From: Erodium maritimum
Lineage: Eukaryota; Streptophyta; Magnoliopsida; Geraniales; Geraniaceae
Length of the DNA stretch: 64,000 bases
Direction: 5' to 3'
Assembly (NCBI GenBank): GCA_963921825.1
Contig: OY997590.1
Span: forward strand, 36,907,039-36,971,038
The notes beneath the pieces are model-generated. The model did not search any database. It was not told the origin of the DNA and saw only the letters and a list, made by a program, of their open reading frames with translations. Position numbers and translations under genes: made by a program. Shown in pieces: positions 21,422 to 32,498 of this stretch (position 1 is its first letter; every line of letters starts with the position of its first letter).

Positions 21422-23785
21422 GGAGATCATTGGAAAGATAACTCATACACCAATGGAATCAACTAACGAACACACAAATACTGATAATCAACCAAAAGAC
21501 CCTGAGCCGTACACCGACCTGTACATCATATCAAAATGCCCCTCGGTCCAGAGGAGACACATATTATCGGGGCTCCCGGAAACGTTCCCTAAGAACACAT
21601 ACCATCGGAGGTCCCGGAAATGTCCCCAAAGGACCACAGATCACTAGGGTGAAACAAGTAATATATCGTATCGGAAACGCACATCGGCCTAGATATCTTC
21701 CCGGAACTACTCCCTCGGGGTAAAAAATCACATGTCATACCGGAAACACACATCGGCCTAGACGTCTTCCCGGAAATGCACATCGGGGTACATACTCATA
21801 TACCATACCGGAACCTCACATCGGGCTAAGTATCTTCCCGGAATTACCACCTCGGGGTACACACTCATATACCATACCAGAACCGCACATCGGACTAAGT
21901 ATCTTCCCGGAATGTCCACCTCGGGGTACACACTCAATCCACACAATAGCATATCAAACACAATACAACCACAGACGTAGTCGAACCAAGATTGCCGGCA
22001 TGACTTACCAACCACGTCCCATCGGTCTATCACACACCCGATCATATCATTTAGTCACAATCAATTTAACATTCACACATTCATTCAACCAATCATATCA
22101 CATTCATTTCATTCATTCGACCAATCATAACACGGATCAACCAATCACATTACAATCATCATAATTCATCTAGTTTAGTGTGACTCTTATATTAACCTAA
22201 AGACGGAGCATGCATCAATACTAAGGGCGAACAAACATCATAAAGTACATTCAACAAGCAATCCTAAGGTTCGATATGGCCATTCTACCAGCACGGCAAT
22301 TTCCCAAAGTATTGAAACCGGTTAACTAGTGAATCACATCCTATATGCATACTAAGACTCTTCCGGTTATTAACATAATTGAAAGCGGTTATTCTAGTAA
22401 ATCACATCCTATATGCAAACTAGGACCTTTCCGGTTATTATTATCCTCTAGGCATACTATTAGCCTTCTTTAAATTAAGAGTGGAGTTTGCTACTCTTCC
22501 CTACCTTGAATTCTCCAACTCTTAAATACTCCTAGCAGCTGACGTCCTGGCTAGCTTCCTCCTCGTCCTCTCACGTGGTCCCAAAGGCTTCCTCCCTCGT
22601 CGAGCTCGAGCCTAAGGTCTTGGATCAGAAATAAAACTATAATTAAAGACTAACCAAAGGTGGTTTAAGAGGCAAACATCTAAGTTACAGTCTCAAAACA
22701 AACGATTCAAGATAAGCTTTCGAATTAGAAGAAAACACCCAAAAAGGGATCAAAACAGGTTTGTCACGGATCCGTTACCTGCGCCGTCACGGTTCTCCTC
22801 ACGGGGCTGTGACTGACGCCGTCACGGTCTCCCTCACGGAGTCGTGACGTCTCCCGTCATGGATCTGTGACGGGTCTGACGGGTTCCGACCTTCTTCTTC
22901 CTCCAGCTTCCTTTTCACGAGATTTCAGTCCAAAACTCCATTTTTACCAATCCCAAACCTCCAACACACCTCCAAAACCCTTAATAAACCAATACCCATG
23001 ATGAGTCTTCAACAAAACACCAACAACAATTGATTTCTAACCCAAAAACAACTTATTTACTTTAAAAATGGATCATCCAAGCATCAAACTTCAAAGCCCA
23101 ATGAAACCCACTCAAATCCAAGTTCTTTCTTCCAAACCCATGATTTGATTCTCAAGGAAAACAAAAATGGATGTGGGATTTACCTTAAGAGTAGGATGGA
23201 GATGAAGAAAATGGTGATTTGGAGAGTTTTGGGGTAGAACTCAAGCTCAAGACTCCATTTTTGTACCTTTATTCTCCTTCAAGCTTCAAAGCTCCTTCTT
23301 CTCTTCCCCTCTCTCTTTAATTTCGCCCAGCTCAAATAAAGAGGAGAAATGTGCTCCCAATTGCTTTAAAAATCTAGTTTGATGAAAGTCCAATAATGCC
23401 CTTAAGTCCAAACCTTCTAATTTAACTTTTGTGAGGGTAAATGGCTTAATGCCCTTAAGTCCAAACCTTCTAATTTAACTTTTGTGAGGGTAAATGGCTC
23501 ATTGAAGACCCATTTCTTCTCCTCCAAGCCACTAAGGACATGTGTCCTAGTGGGGACCACTTAGCTCTTAGAGAAATCCAGAATTTCCAATTTAATTAGG
23601 ATTCGTCTATAAAAAGTTGTCGTTTGACCAAAAATTGACTTTTCCAATATTACGGTCAAATGAAAGGAAATGGCCCAACTAAGCTAACCGTGATGACGAC
23701 TAACCTTTTTGGGCCCCGGAAAGGTCCCGAACGACTCCCGGATTCATCGATTGACTTTTCCAATCGAAAGTCAAACTTCGCCAAA
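21422..23785 (-). repeat. Second copy of the internal LTR 2 duplication
   Basis: It repeats the sequence of 16706-21421 without the two insertions and with scattered single-base differences. At about 23396-23480 it has an extra short tandem duplication of about 60 bp (AATGCCCTTAAGTCCAAACC appears twice). Confidence 0.85.
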
Positions 23786-23828
23786 ATTCACCGGTTCGAC
23801 CGGGATCGACCGGGGGCGGTTCATTAGC

Positions 23829-24560
23829 TGTTAAAAATGCATTATGCATTGCACACATGTGAAAAATTATCTTTTTGTATTGTCCGCGTCCAAATTTTTA
23901 ATGGAATATTTTAAATTTTGTAAATAAACGAACATGGTCAGAGTATAGTGTAGTTTAAAACATGGACAATATATCAATTTTTAGCAATTAATCCTTTAAA
24001 ATAAAATTTAAAATCTAAATATCACATAAAACCAATAAGTACTTAATTATCGTAAGTGATGTCGAGCTTTTATAAAAACAGTTGTAAACTTAAAATTCCT
24101 AATGTCAAAGTCTAAATAATGATTAAAATAGGAAAGAATTCATGTAACCTAACTAGATTAGGTAATTGAAACTGCAAGAAAAATAAAATAATTAAAAAAC
24201 TGAAATTTTAAGAAGGATATAATTAAGGAAATTAGAATTAGTAGGTAAGAAAAGAAAATTTTAAAAATTTAAGATGGGGCACAAGCGAAGAACTAAAAGA
24301 AATTGAAAGGGAACAATTGAAAAACTAGAATATATAAACAATAAAAAGGATATTCAAAAAATTTGAGGGGGACACGTGCCCCCCTAGGACCCAAGTAAAT
24401 CCGTTGAAGGGAGGGAAAGGTTGAGGTGTGACTGATGGAGGAGCGTATAGTGGTACTAGCGTTAGGTCAACAAGAGTAGAGATGAGAGAGAGGATCGAGA
24501 TGAGAGAGGAGGAAATGAGGTGAATAAGACAGTTAACTATTGATGAATGGTTCAGATTAA
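23829..24560. other. AT-rich flank, probably a degraded DNA element
   Basis: This is the right flank of solo LTR 2, with no coding sequence. Around 24368-24410 it has GGGGGACACGTGCCCCCC and CCAAGTAAATCCGTTG. Together with AGTGGCGGAGCC at 16152 on the other side of the LTR, this may be the two ends of one non-autonomous DNA element split by the LTR. The terminal match is weak. Confidence 0.35.
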
Positions 24561-24639
24561 AAGCTTAGAATCAATTGTGTAGATCACACAGGCCTATGCA
24601 TCTAGGTCAATCATTCACGAACCGATCTACGTGTCTGGG

Positions 24640-24888
24640 AGCAGCTTCTTGGGCCTCGAAAAAACTGGTGGGCCTTAAGATGGCCCATCATGAAATCGGT
24701 CAGTTTCTGTAGACCACCGATCCAGTCCCTCCAAAACGTTCTTCGACCATAAACATACCGGTTTGGTGATTTTCTCACTGAAAAATTGACGGAAACTGAC
24801 GGTTCTGGATTTTTCCGGTCCCATCTCCGATTGGTTTGGTCAGAATCCGACGGTCTGATTATTTTTGCCCAGTCCTAGAAAGGATAGT
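24640..24888. mobile_element. Probable hAT-like MITE right end
   Basis: A stretch with repeated GGTCAGTTTCTG / GGTTTTGGTC-like modules ends TTTTTGCCCAGTCCTA, the pattern of TAGGACTGGGCAAAAA hAT-type termini. The matching left terminus was not found, so it is a truncated copy. Confidence 0.45.
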
Positions 24889-24932
24889 GGGTAACTCCCT
24901 ATTTTTATTCAAAAAATAATAAGGTGACTATT

Positions 24933-25915
24933 GAGAAACCAAGAGTAGAAGACAAATCGGCTGGAAACTCCTCTTATCCTAAAACTATGAGAACCCATCC
25001 TAGCAACACACCATTAAGATCCAACAAGCACCACGATGCCACATCATCACCTCAATCTCACCCAAATTCACACCACTTTCATCATTTCTCACACAAGTAA
25101 GGGCATAATTTAATAGCATGGTGTAATGTGGACAAGTGACCTTTTTTTAACCATTTCACTAATTTAATCATTCATGTTTCGTTTCAACTCCGATTAGCTT
25201 CAAACTTGTGCCAAAATTTTTATTTTTTTCAAGGGTTTTCAATCAAGACCAGTGATGAAAATATTTTGAAGAACAAAAAAAATTATATCGGGGTGATAAA
25301 ACTATTGTTGAGTATTGATAATCTTCACTAATAAATATTTGATATCAGGGTGATAAAACTAGTGTTCGATGTTGATAAAACTAGTGTTTAGTGTTGATAA
25401 AAAAACATATGTTAGGGGTGATAAAACATGTGGGCTGAAATGATAAAAAAAACAAGTGATGAGGTGATAAAAACACATGTAATGTGGTGATAAACCTAGT
25501 GTTTAGTGTTACAAAACTAATGTTCAATGTTGATAAAAACACATGTGATGAGGTGATATAAAAATAATTGATGAGGTGATAAAAATCATGTTCAATTTTG
25601 GTAAAATGGGGTGATAAAACTAGTGTTCAGTGTTGATAAAAATCACCCAGATATTTTTTTTTTTTAAATCAGTACCGATTTTTTTTCGTTTTTCAAAATA
25701 TATTCATAAACGAAGTGGGAAAGATTAAATTAGTGAATTGATAAAAAAAATATGATAGTTTTATTAGAAAGCCCCTACAACTTACCAAAAAAATGTTAGT
25801 GTTTTTGCCGTCAACAAATCAACAACTCAATTACATCTCATTCATCCATTTAGGAAATGGATGGATGAGTTCTCACGATTTTTAGGTTGAGAGTGAGTTT
25901 TTATTTGATTTCTCC
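24933..25915. mobile_element. MITE-like element with minisatellite core (GATAAAA type)
   Basis: The ends are imperfect inverted repeats of about 60-70 bp. The left has GACAAATCGGCTGGAAACTC and ATGAGAACCCATCC; the right has GGATGAGTTCTCACG and TTTTATTTGATTTC. The core (25290-25645) carries many degenerate copies of GGTGATAAAACTAGTGTTCA. There is no transposase. The backbone motif TTTCGTTTCAACTCCGATTA is shared with the TTTGCG-type elements at 42.6-44.9 kb. Superfamily is undetermined. Confidence 0.65.
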
Positions 25916-26683
25916 TCACCAGCAATATGTTTTATTCAAATGATGTGCCACATTGATGGAGAGCGCGCAACACCGAAGAAGGCGAGGCCAGGCCACGATG
26001 CTATCTAGGACACCGAAGCTAGGCCCCGACAACATAGTTCCGGTCCCGACATGGGCAGAGTATACCTTGGACCTCGAGGTCTGGCTTCGACACCTTGAGA
26101 TAGGGATGCCTTGAAGCCGCTGCACATCCAACATGATATTTTAGTCTATATTTAGTTGTAATAAATCCGTTCACATGATCATATGTCAGATTATGGCAAC
26201 TGGCAAGTAAAAACTGCGCGTTGAGCTGGAAGGAACAGCAAGCCCCAATTTTGTGAGATGAAAAGGAAATGGCCGTATGCTAGCGTCCCAACTTCTGGAT
26301 TCAGACAATAAATAGCCATCTCTTTTATGCCCTTTTTTCTCTCACTCATGTCCTTATCCCATGAACACATAATTATCATCGCCCTCTTCTTCCTCAACTT
26401 CCAAATAATACAAAACATCACCATGACAACATTCGAGCAAGACTTTTCACCCCAACATGTTTTGCAGCTCTATGATTTCTAGATATTGTCGTCTAAACAT
26501 AGGTTAATTCTTTTTTTTTATTCCTCCAACTTCAAATAGATTTGCTTAGAACATATTTACAAAAATTTCTACGAATCTCCAATGGAAACGACAAAGATTG
26601 GAATTGAAGCATAGAAAAAGTTATAAGAAACTAAACAGATGAGATAAAAAGTGAGATTTGGTTTATTTGATCGAAGTATATCA
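25916..26683. other. Spacer and 3' flank of the BBX gene
   Basis: A GC-rich patch at about 25950-26130 (CACCGAAG repeated) has no recognisable protein. The rest is AT-rich and includes the presumed 3' UTR of the BBX gene close to 26683. Confidence 0.4.
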
Positions 26684-27660
26684 TCAGAAAGCTCTGGATC
26701 TCTTGTTGGAGCCTATGGAAGGAGGGCTGATCTGTGGGACAGTGAAGCCATCATCACTCCACCTTGTATTGGTGCCTTTCATGGCTCCTGCGGCCTCCTT
26801 CTCCTTGGCTGCAGCCATGAGATGATGCAGAGGAGCTGGAGATTGAGGGACCCAGATCCCAGATCCTTGTGATGAAAACGAACCCAGATAAGTCTGGTCG
26901 AAATCAGTGTCCACGAATGGTAACATCCCATCTTCAAGAGTCGTCTGCAGATATGAAACAGTGATAGCAAAACTCATATCCATGCTAATCAAGGCTGTGG
27001 AAAATAAAATGGCAACAAACCTTGGAGAAACCAAAAGGGGAAGAGGAGGAGTCGAGGAAGTCCTCGACGCGCCATCCGGGGAGCGTCTCGATCAAGTACT
27101 CCGATATGCTAGTCGTCTCCGTCGCTTGATTTCCACTCTTGTTGGCAGCTCTTGGTGGGTTGGGAATTGCAGAGGAGGTGTTGGGTTTCTTGACCACCGA
27201 GGAGTAGACAGTAGAGGCGGCGGAGAGCTTGACGCCGGTGAGCAGAAACCTGTTGTGCCTGAGGGTATGCTCATTGGCGGTGTGTATTGGACCATCACAC
27301 TCTCTGCAGAGGATTGCTCTGTCCTGCTGACAGAACAGGAAGGCTCTTCTCTCCTGCAAAACCATCATCAAATCAATTAAAAATTGAATCTTTTAGACAC
27401 CCCATGATTCTTAAAGTCATGAACATCAAAACCCAGAATTCAATTTGTAAAATCTGAATCAAGATATGTATGACCTGGCAGATGTCACAAATAGGGATGT
27501 CTTTGGCGCTGGGGAGGAGGAGGGAGAAGCGTTGGTGCTTGGAGGCGAGCTTGTTGGCGTGGTGGACGCGGTGGTCGCAGGCGGCGCAGAGGGCGGCCTC
27601 GTCGGCGGTGCAGAACACGGAGGCCTCGTCTTTGTTACACACGTCGCACTGGATCTTCAT
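26684..27660 (-). CDS. BBX21: Double B-box zinc-finger transcriptional regulator, BBX21-like
   Basis: Predicted exons, in transcript order, are 27660-27475, 27353-27021 and 26944-26684. All are joined in phase 0, giving 259 aa. B-box 1 (residues 5-42: CDVC, CTADEAALCAAC, H33, H42) and B-box 2 (from C58; CDIC at the exon junction, CQQDRAILCRECD, HTANEH) are intact. Downstream are the BBX20/21 hallmark ISEYLIETLPGWRVEDFLD with PFGFSK, then GIWVPQ, and the C-terminal block DDGFTVPQISPPSIGSNKR. This layout matches Arabidopsis BBX21/STH2, which works with HY5 in light signalling as a nuclear DNA-binding activator. At 259 aa it is shorter than Arabidopsis BBX21; the loss is in linker regions. It has no CCT domain, as expected for this subgroup. 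The 5' UTR would be about 110 nt. Function is by family analogy. Confidence 0.92.
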
Positions 27661-27796
27661 CCCTATAGTAATTGATGGAGGGTGAGAGAGAAAGAGGAGA
27701 GCTGAGCAGAGGTTAGGCGAGGTAGATAGAGAGGAGAAAGAATAAAAGAGGTCGGAGATGGGAGAATGGAACATTTATTAGTAGCAGATGCACATA

Positions 27797-27804
27797 TATT
27801 TATA
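27797..27804 (-). promoter_or_regulatory. TATA box of the BBX gene
   Basis: TATAAATA on the minus strand lies 137 bp upstream of the ATG at 27660, followed by a CT-rich leader typical of plant 5' UTRs. Confidence 0.65.
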
Positions 27805-27984
27805 CATATATCTACTTCTACGGTGGTCGGCAGTGTACTGTCAACAGTGAATTTGAAATCCTCCGTTACAAAGATAAATTCTTACGAACCCTCCTTTCTT
27901 AATCAGTTTTGTGTGACTTAATTCATTTATTAGGTGTTTTTTTTTCCTATAGCGAAAGATACTATTTCATTCATATTGAAAACA

Positions 27985-28452
27985 CAGTTAGTATAAAGAA
28001 TGACCATCGGATCAATCAGTTTGGGGTCTAATTGTGCGAAGAGGGGATGGTCTAGTAGACCTCACAGTAAATGGGATCATCTCGGAAAAGGGATCGTCGA
28101 TTATGATTGAGGCTTACACCATCGCGACAGTACTTCGAAACACAACCTCACTGGGAATGAGTCTTATTATTATACATTCGGATGCTCAGTATCTACTCAA
28201 TCTGATTCACTCAGGGGATCCGCCATCATCCCCGATTGGTATTGTTATTAGAGACATCCGCCTCATGTTGGCTGAAAACTAGAGAATCTCTCTCCAATTT
28301 GTAAAAAAGGATCGCGAATAAGGCAACTCACTGTTTAGACAGGAAAGCTCGTTCCATGTCTGTCCTTCAGTGATCAAGAAGTCTTCCTGATGCACTTCAG
28401 TGTATCGTTTCAAATGAAGTCTAATAAAACTCAACTTTTAGTAAAAAAAAAG
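27985..28452 (+). mobile_element. 5'-truncated LINE 3' end
   Basis: A 3' fragment with an RNase H-like reading frame followed by a 160-bp 3' UTR and an A9 tract (28443-28451). Severe 5' truncation is normal for LINE insertions. It lies about 180 bp upstream of the BBX TATA box. The left edge is approximate. Confidence 0.6.
28034..28282 (+). pseudogene. LINE C-terminal RNase H-like fragment
   Basis: The frame contains EAYTIATVLRNTTSLGMS followed by IIIHSDAQYLLNLI and a TAG stop. This matches the middle of plant RNase H-like (RVT_3) domains, with the E in EAY and D in SDAQ at the positions of catalytic acidic residues. The N-terminal strands with the first catalytic Asp are absent, so it is a fragment. 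A short run after the stop resembles the usual continuation, suggesting the stop is a mutation. Confidence 0.6.
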
Positions 28453-28599
28453 GTCAATTTCAACAAACTCTATGATAGATTGTTGTTACTACTTACGGTT
28501 TTTAAAAAATAAAACATAAATTAAAATTCGGTATCGTTGAGAATCGCTTAAGATAGTGCATAACCACTACTTGATCTTACGAGAGGACACTTTCCGTCG

Positions 28600-30340
28600 T
28601 TAAGAGAGCAAGCAAACCTGATCTCAACAGTACCAAGGGGAGGATAGGCTTTCACCAGGGACCCCTCCGAGCATGATCCTTGAAGCACTGGTTGTATATA
28701 ATTCCTCTTGGCGAGTCTGCTTACCATTCCTCGCCTAATCTTCTTGGGGTTCTCCAGTTGATCCTCTTTTCATACCTATTGTCCTAGATGGGGCCAGTCC
28801 ATGAAGTGCACGTTGACCCACCCGCCGAGCATTGACCCTCCTCCCTAAGGGGCTTAGTCGCTCCCCAATCCCTTCCACTATACCCCATAAGTTAGGTACA
28901 ATGTTCGCGGTTACTATCGAGCCTCTCCTTCGAGGTGAGGGGTCCTTAGGTATAGTGTTCGAGGTCAAGGGAGAAAAGCTTGGTGGAATAGATGGTGTCC
29001 ATGCCTTAGTCCCCCAATCAATAGCATAATTATCCCTAAGGTATTTGGTTTGAATTCTAAGCGCGATTTATCAAACCGGAGTACCCTTGACATCTCTCGA
29101 TCGCAATCCCGGGCCTCATGACCTATCCGACCACAGTTGTAGAAGAATGTGGGTAGTTTGTTGTAGGTCAAGGTAACCCTAATTGGATCCGGGAATTTTC
29201 GAAACCGTAGAAGCATTAACATACACAATGGGTGATCAAGGGCCATCCAGAATCTCACCCACACCGCTCCTCACCAGCAAGAGCCCCATGGATCACACGG
29301 AACGTCCATGCATTCCCCTAGCGCAGCTCCAATGGTCTCTCTAGTTAACCAAGTTCAATCAAATGGTAGCAGACCCTTGGAATGGACCCATAGTTGTAGA
29401 TGATCCAATTTTGGGGTGATTTCTTTCCATTGGATCAATATCCCCAAAAAGTAGTGGGTAACCATCAAGGCATCATGGCTCATTCTTACAAACCCAAACT
29501 CGAGCCTCTTGTGACTCGAAGTAGAAGGCATAGGTTTCCAGGTCCTTAATCACAAGCCCTGATGCCGATCGTCCCCATGCCCTAGTGATGATCCTAACAT
29601 GAATTCCTTCCGAGGAGGTCGCGGTGCTAGAATTTTTCCGGCCATGCCGAAGCTTTTACGGGAAAGAATTGTGGGGTCCATTGGGGTGAACATGACCAAA
29701 ATCTCGGTGTCTTCCTCCTCTGTGATGAAGCACGCCGAGAACCCATCTTGAATGGTAGACAAAGGTGATGACACCAACCGTGGGGATTGTGGATCAAATG
29801 GAACTGAAGGGAGGTTCCCCCAAAGCACCACAAGATCGACTAGAGGCGTCGTTGTGATTGGAAGAGCAGGTCAAGCCAAAGGCGGTGATAGAAACGATGA
29901 AGCCTGCAACAGTTTCGGACCCTCCGTCCTCATGGAAACATGAATATCTCAAGGTAAAGGGTTTCTCGCCGGCCGCTTCAGTGACGGTGAGGCTAGGGGT
30001 AAAACCCTAGATGGGCGACCCTTCTTCGGTTTGGCCGACAAGGACGCTGGTAAAGTACGACCAGGAGAAAAGAGAACCACGACGGAATTCATCGGGGACG
30101 AAGAGTCCTTAGAGCTGATCGGCACCAAAGGGACATATGAGGAGGTTGCTTTTGGTGCCTCTTCCTCCTCGCTTTATGTGCCCGTATGATCTCCGAAGAG
30201 GGGCACATGGGCATGAAGAGCCCAGTTGACGAGGTGATCGTCATTGGTGGAAGTAGAGGTGTAGTAGTGATCATTGGTGGGATGGGCGGTGGTGTTGTGG
30301 TCGAGGGAGTAGTCGAAGCACTCGGTTCCATTGACTATAG
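28600..30340 (-). mobile_element. LINE ORF1 relic (DUF4283/zf-CCHC type)
   Basis: On the minus strand this carries a degraded gag-like ORF1. It shares the tail motif MKRGSTGEPQED with VKRGSTREPRVD in the element at 47.2-49.6 kb and the same order of domains, so the two are one family. Neither copy has reverse transcriptase downstream. No poly(A) or duplication could be identified for this copy, and its limits are approximate. Confidence 0.6.
28735..30331 (-). pseudogene. LINE ORF1 pseudogene with CCHC knuckle
   Basis: Minus-strand frames 29550-29831 (N-terminal region), 28965-29264 and 28735-28968 are pieces of one ORF1. The middle piece reads VRFWMALDHPLCMLMLLR, VTLTYNKLPTFFYNCGRIGH and ARDCDRE. 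That is the DUF4283 C-terminal strand followed by a zf-CCHC_4 knuckle (C-x2-C-x4-H-x4-C; the first Cys is replaced by Tyr/Phe context, leaving YNCGRIGHEARDC). Several frameshifts separate the pieces. Such proteins bind LINE RNA. Confidence 0.6.
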
Positions 30341-31116
30341 TGTCAAAAAAGTCTAAATATCCCCCGAAATATATTTTCAAGTCCTAACATAATTTTACAA
30401 ACTTTCTTTTATCTTTATACATCAATGCAAAAAATTTATTTTTAATTTTCCTTAATTATTTTACAATTTTATTTTCTTTTCTTCAATTCTTCGTTAATCT
30501 TATTTTATTTCTAATTATTTATTCAATTTTATTTTCTTTTAATTTCTAAATTATTTATATTAATATTAATTCAAATTATTTTTTTATTTCTAAATTATTT
30601 GTATTATTATTTATTTAAATTTTGTATATTTTAAATTATATTTTCAACATTTTTCATATCAAGTTAAATCAAAATTACTAAACTTAATTTATACATAAAT
30701 GAATTATATTTTTTAAATTTGAAAATAAAAACAACCCTATCCTCATCTGTCTTCCTCGAGTCTACCGTGACTTCCTCCATCAAATCGTAATCAGAGCAGA
30801 GTTTTCGCATGTCGTCATCGGAGACGGAAAGGTCTGGGTCGCTGGAGGTCGTTGGAGCTCGCTAAGGGCATTTTGGGCTTTACCCATCCAAAACTAACAA
30901 CAACTTAGACGGAAAATGTTAGTTCATACAAAAAATGAAAAGGTCATAGTTGAGAAGTATAAAAAAAGATCAAACCTAGATAAAATGACTAAAATAAACT
31001 TTAAAATAAGTTAGGATCCATGATTTTCATTTAAAAAATTGCCTTCTATTTTATTTGTGGTAAATACAATGGTGGTGTGGGTACAAGAAGTAGTGTAGTC
31101 TACAATTTATCAACTT
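30341..31116. other. AT-rich spacer
   Basis: 30380-30740 is extremely AT-rich (TTTTATTTTCTTTT, AAATTATTT repeated) and non-coding. A short GC-richer patch at 30740-30880 has no recognisable feature. Confidence 0.4.
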
Positions 31117-31133
31117 TGGAAAAGCAGAAAACT

Positions 31134-32115
31134 TTTTTTTTTGATCAGCAAAAAAACGATTTTCATTAAAAGGCCCGAAGGCAAGATTGAGTACAGATAA
31201 GGCCAAGGCCCAACAAAGAAGGAAAGACAAGAGGTCCCAGTGCGTTGGGAAGAGGCAACCACCACGCACGGGAAACGAAGCAGCGCCTCAGGACGCAGCA
31301 CTCACACACACGCCGATCCAGAAATCAAACGTCGAGAGAAGAACAGGCGATCCAAAGCCACCGTCGGCCAGCACCGCGTAAGACGGCGGCGAAGGAAACC
31401 CGTTCAGGCCGCAGAGGCACGCGAACCCGAACCTCAACTCGCCAAAGGGGAGCCCAAAGGGCAGAGAGATACGCCGGGGCCAACACCCAGAAACGGCGAC
31501 CAAACCTCGGCCGCCAACGCGGCGCAGCCGTGAGGGGAGACGAGGAGAAACCAAACGGCGAAGCCGGAGGACGGGCGAGGCGGCCAAAGCGGAGCGGCGA
31601 GAGCAACGAGACGACGGCGCCGAGGAGGCCAGAGGAGAGAGATGGACGCCGGCGGTCAGCACCGCGACAAGAGCGTCAGATGAGGAACCGCCCAAAAGAC
31701 AAGGCCGACCAACCAGGATCGATTGGAAGAGATGGGCCAAAAGGCCAGAGGAACTCGTCGGGGCCAACACCTCAAAAGGAGACGAGCCCCCAACCACCAT
31801 CACGACAACATCATCGGGAGGGGCGGGGAGAGGAACCAGCGGACCCAGAGAAGGCGGCGCAAACAAGGGCGACGACGGGGCGAAGCAGAGGCGACTAGAT
31901 CTGGAGGGAGAATCTGAGGAGGCCAGAGGAGAGAGGAGAGGGCTAGGGGAGGGAAGGAAAGGGGCAAGGAGAGGGGGGACTTCGCCGGCAACAACCAGGG
32001 TCGAGACCGAGGCCAAAGTCGGCGAAGCGAAGAAAAAGTGGAGAGGACGGCGAGGAAAGAGAGGAGGGGTTTCTAGAGAGAGAGCCACAGAGCTTCTCTC
32101 TAGCTTTTGATGAAA
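31134..32115 (-). mobile_element. Complete poly(A) retroposon, copy B (982 bp)
   Basis: This is flanked by a 17-bp direct repeat with one mismatch: TGGAAAAGCAGAAAACT (31117-31133) and TGGAAAAACAGAAAACT (32116-32132). On the minus strand it runs from a CT-rich start to TTTTTTGCTGATC plus an A tract. The duplication and tail show it is a whole insertion made by target-primed reverse transcription. It has no RT, so it depends on a LINE. It is strikingly GC-rich. The decamer GGYCARCACC (+ strand) occurs four times (31366, 31479, 31651, 31757). Confidence 0.8.
31288..32088 (-). CDS. Uncharacterised 266-aa ORF of the copy B retroposon
   Basis: The frame starts 27 nt from the 5' end of the retroposon and fills 81% of it, leaving a 150-nt 3' UTR. 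The protein is rich in Ser, Leu, Pro and Ala and begins MALSLETPPLFPRRPLHFFF. I see no catalytic motif or known domain, and no clear signal peptide. A minus-strand frame in copy A (8553-9059) begins with a similar composition (LEKTLFFP, TAGPPLVLFP), which hints at a shared ORF. A long frame can arise by chance in GC-rich DNA, where stops are rare, so protein coding is uncertain. Confidence 0.35.
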   Translation of the reverse strand: MALSLETPPLFPRRPLHFFFASPTLASVSTLVVAGEVPPLLAPFLPSPSPLLSPLASSDSPSRSSRLCFAPSSPLFAPPSLGPLVPLPAPPDDVVVMVVGGSSPFEVLAPTSSSGLLAHLFQSILVGRPCLLGGSSSDALVAVLTAGVHLSPLASSAPSSRCSRRSALAASPVLRLRRLVSPRLPSRLRRVGGRGLVAVSGCWPRRISLPFGLPFGELRFGFACLCGLNGFPSPPSYAVLADGGFGSPVLLSTFDFWIGVCVSAAS

Positions 32116-32132
32116 TGGAAAAACAGAAAACT

Positions 32133-32488
32133 GATGCTTGTTTGAGTGGGATTTGCTTGGTCAAATAGTCCTTCCAATCTTTTACAATTTCCTCTTTTAG
32201 AATTTCCAATCATTGATCTGTGTAGTGTGTGTGGGGATGTGGGTATAAATGAGTTCTCCCTCATTCTTTATGTGCACTTCCATTAAACCACGAAAAGAGA
32301 TTTTTTCTAGAAGAGGTTGGGATTTAATGATGAAAATTTAAATATTTAATCATCGTGTAATATTTTACGTACATTCTCTTCTATGACTTTTCTTGGGACA
32401 GAGAAAGCGCTCTATTTCTCCACTCTTGAAAAAACAATAATATATATATTGTTGATATGGGTTATTTTATTTTAGTATTAGATCATCA
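32133..32488. other. AT-rich spacer between two retroposons
   Basis: Nothing identifiable; AT-rich with short poly(A)/poly(T) runs. Confidence 0.4.
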
Positions 32489-32498
32489 TGATAGTTGA

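Larger units (their letters stand above)
16242..23823 (-). mobile_element. Solo LTR 2, compound (internal tandem duplication plus two insertions)
   Basis: On + it begins TGTCACGCCCC and ends GGGGGCGGTTCA, flanked by the perfect duplication TTAGC (16237-16241 and 23824-23828). The 7.58-kb length comes from three later events. A segment of about 2.36 kb is present twice (about 16706-21421 and 21422-23785), joined at a CAAA microhomology. An Athila/Tat-like LTR insert (about 17061-18835) and a hAT MITE (19940-20539) interrupt only the left copy. Without these the LTR is about 2.84 kb, in line with the other copies. There is no coding sequence. LTR orientation (GGGGCGTGACA as 3' end) is minus. 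Confidence 0.88.
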
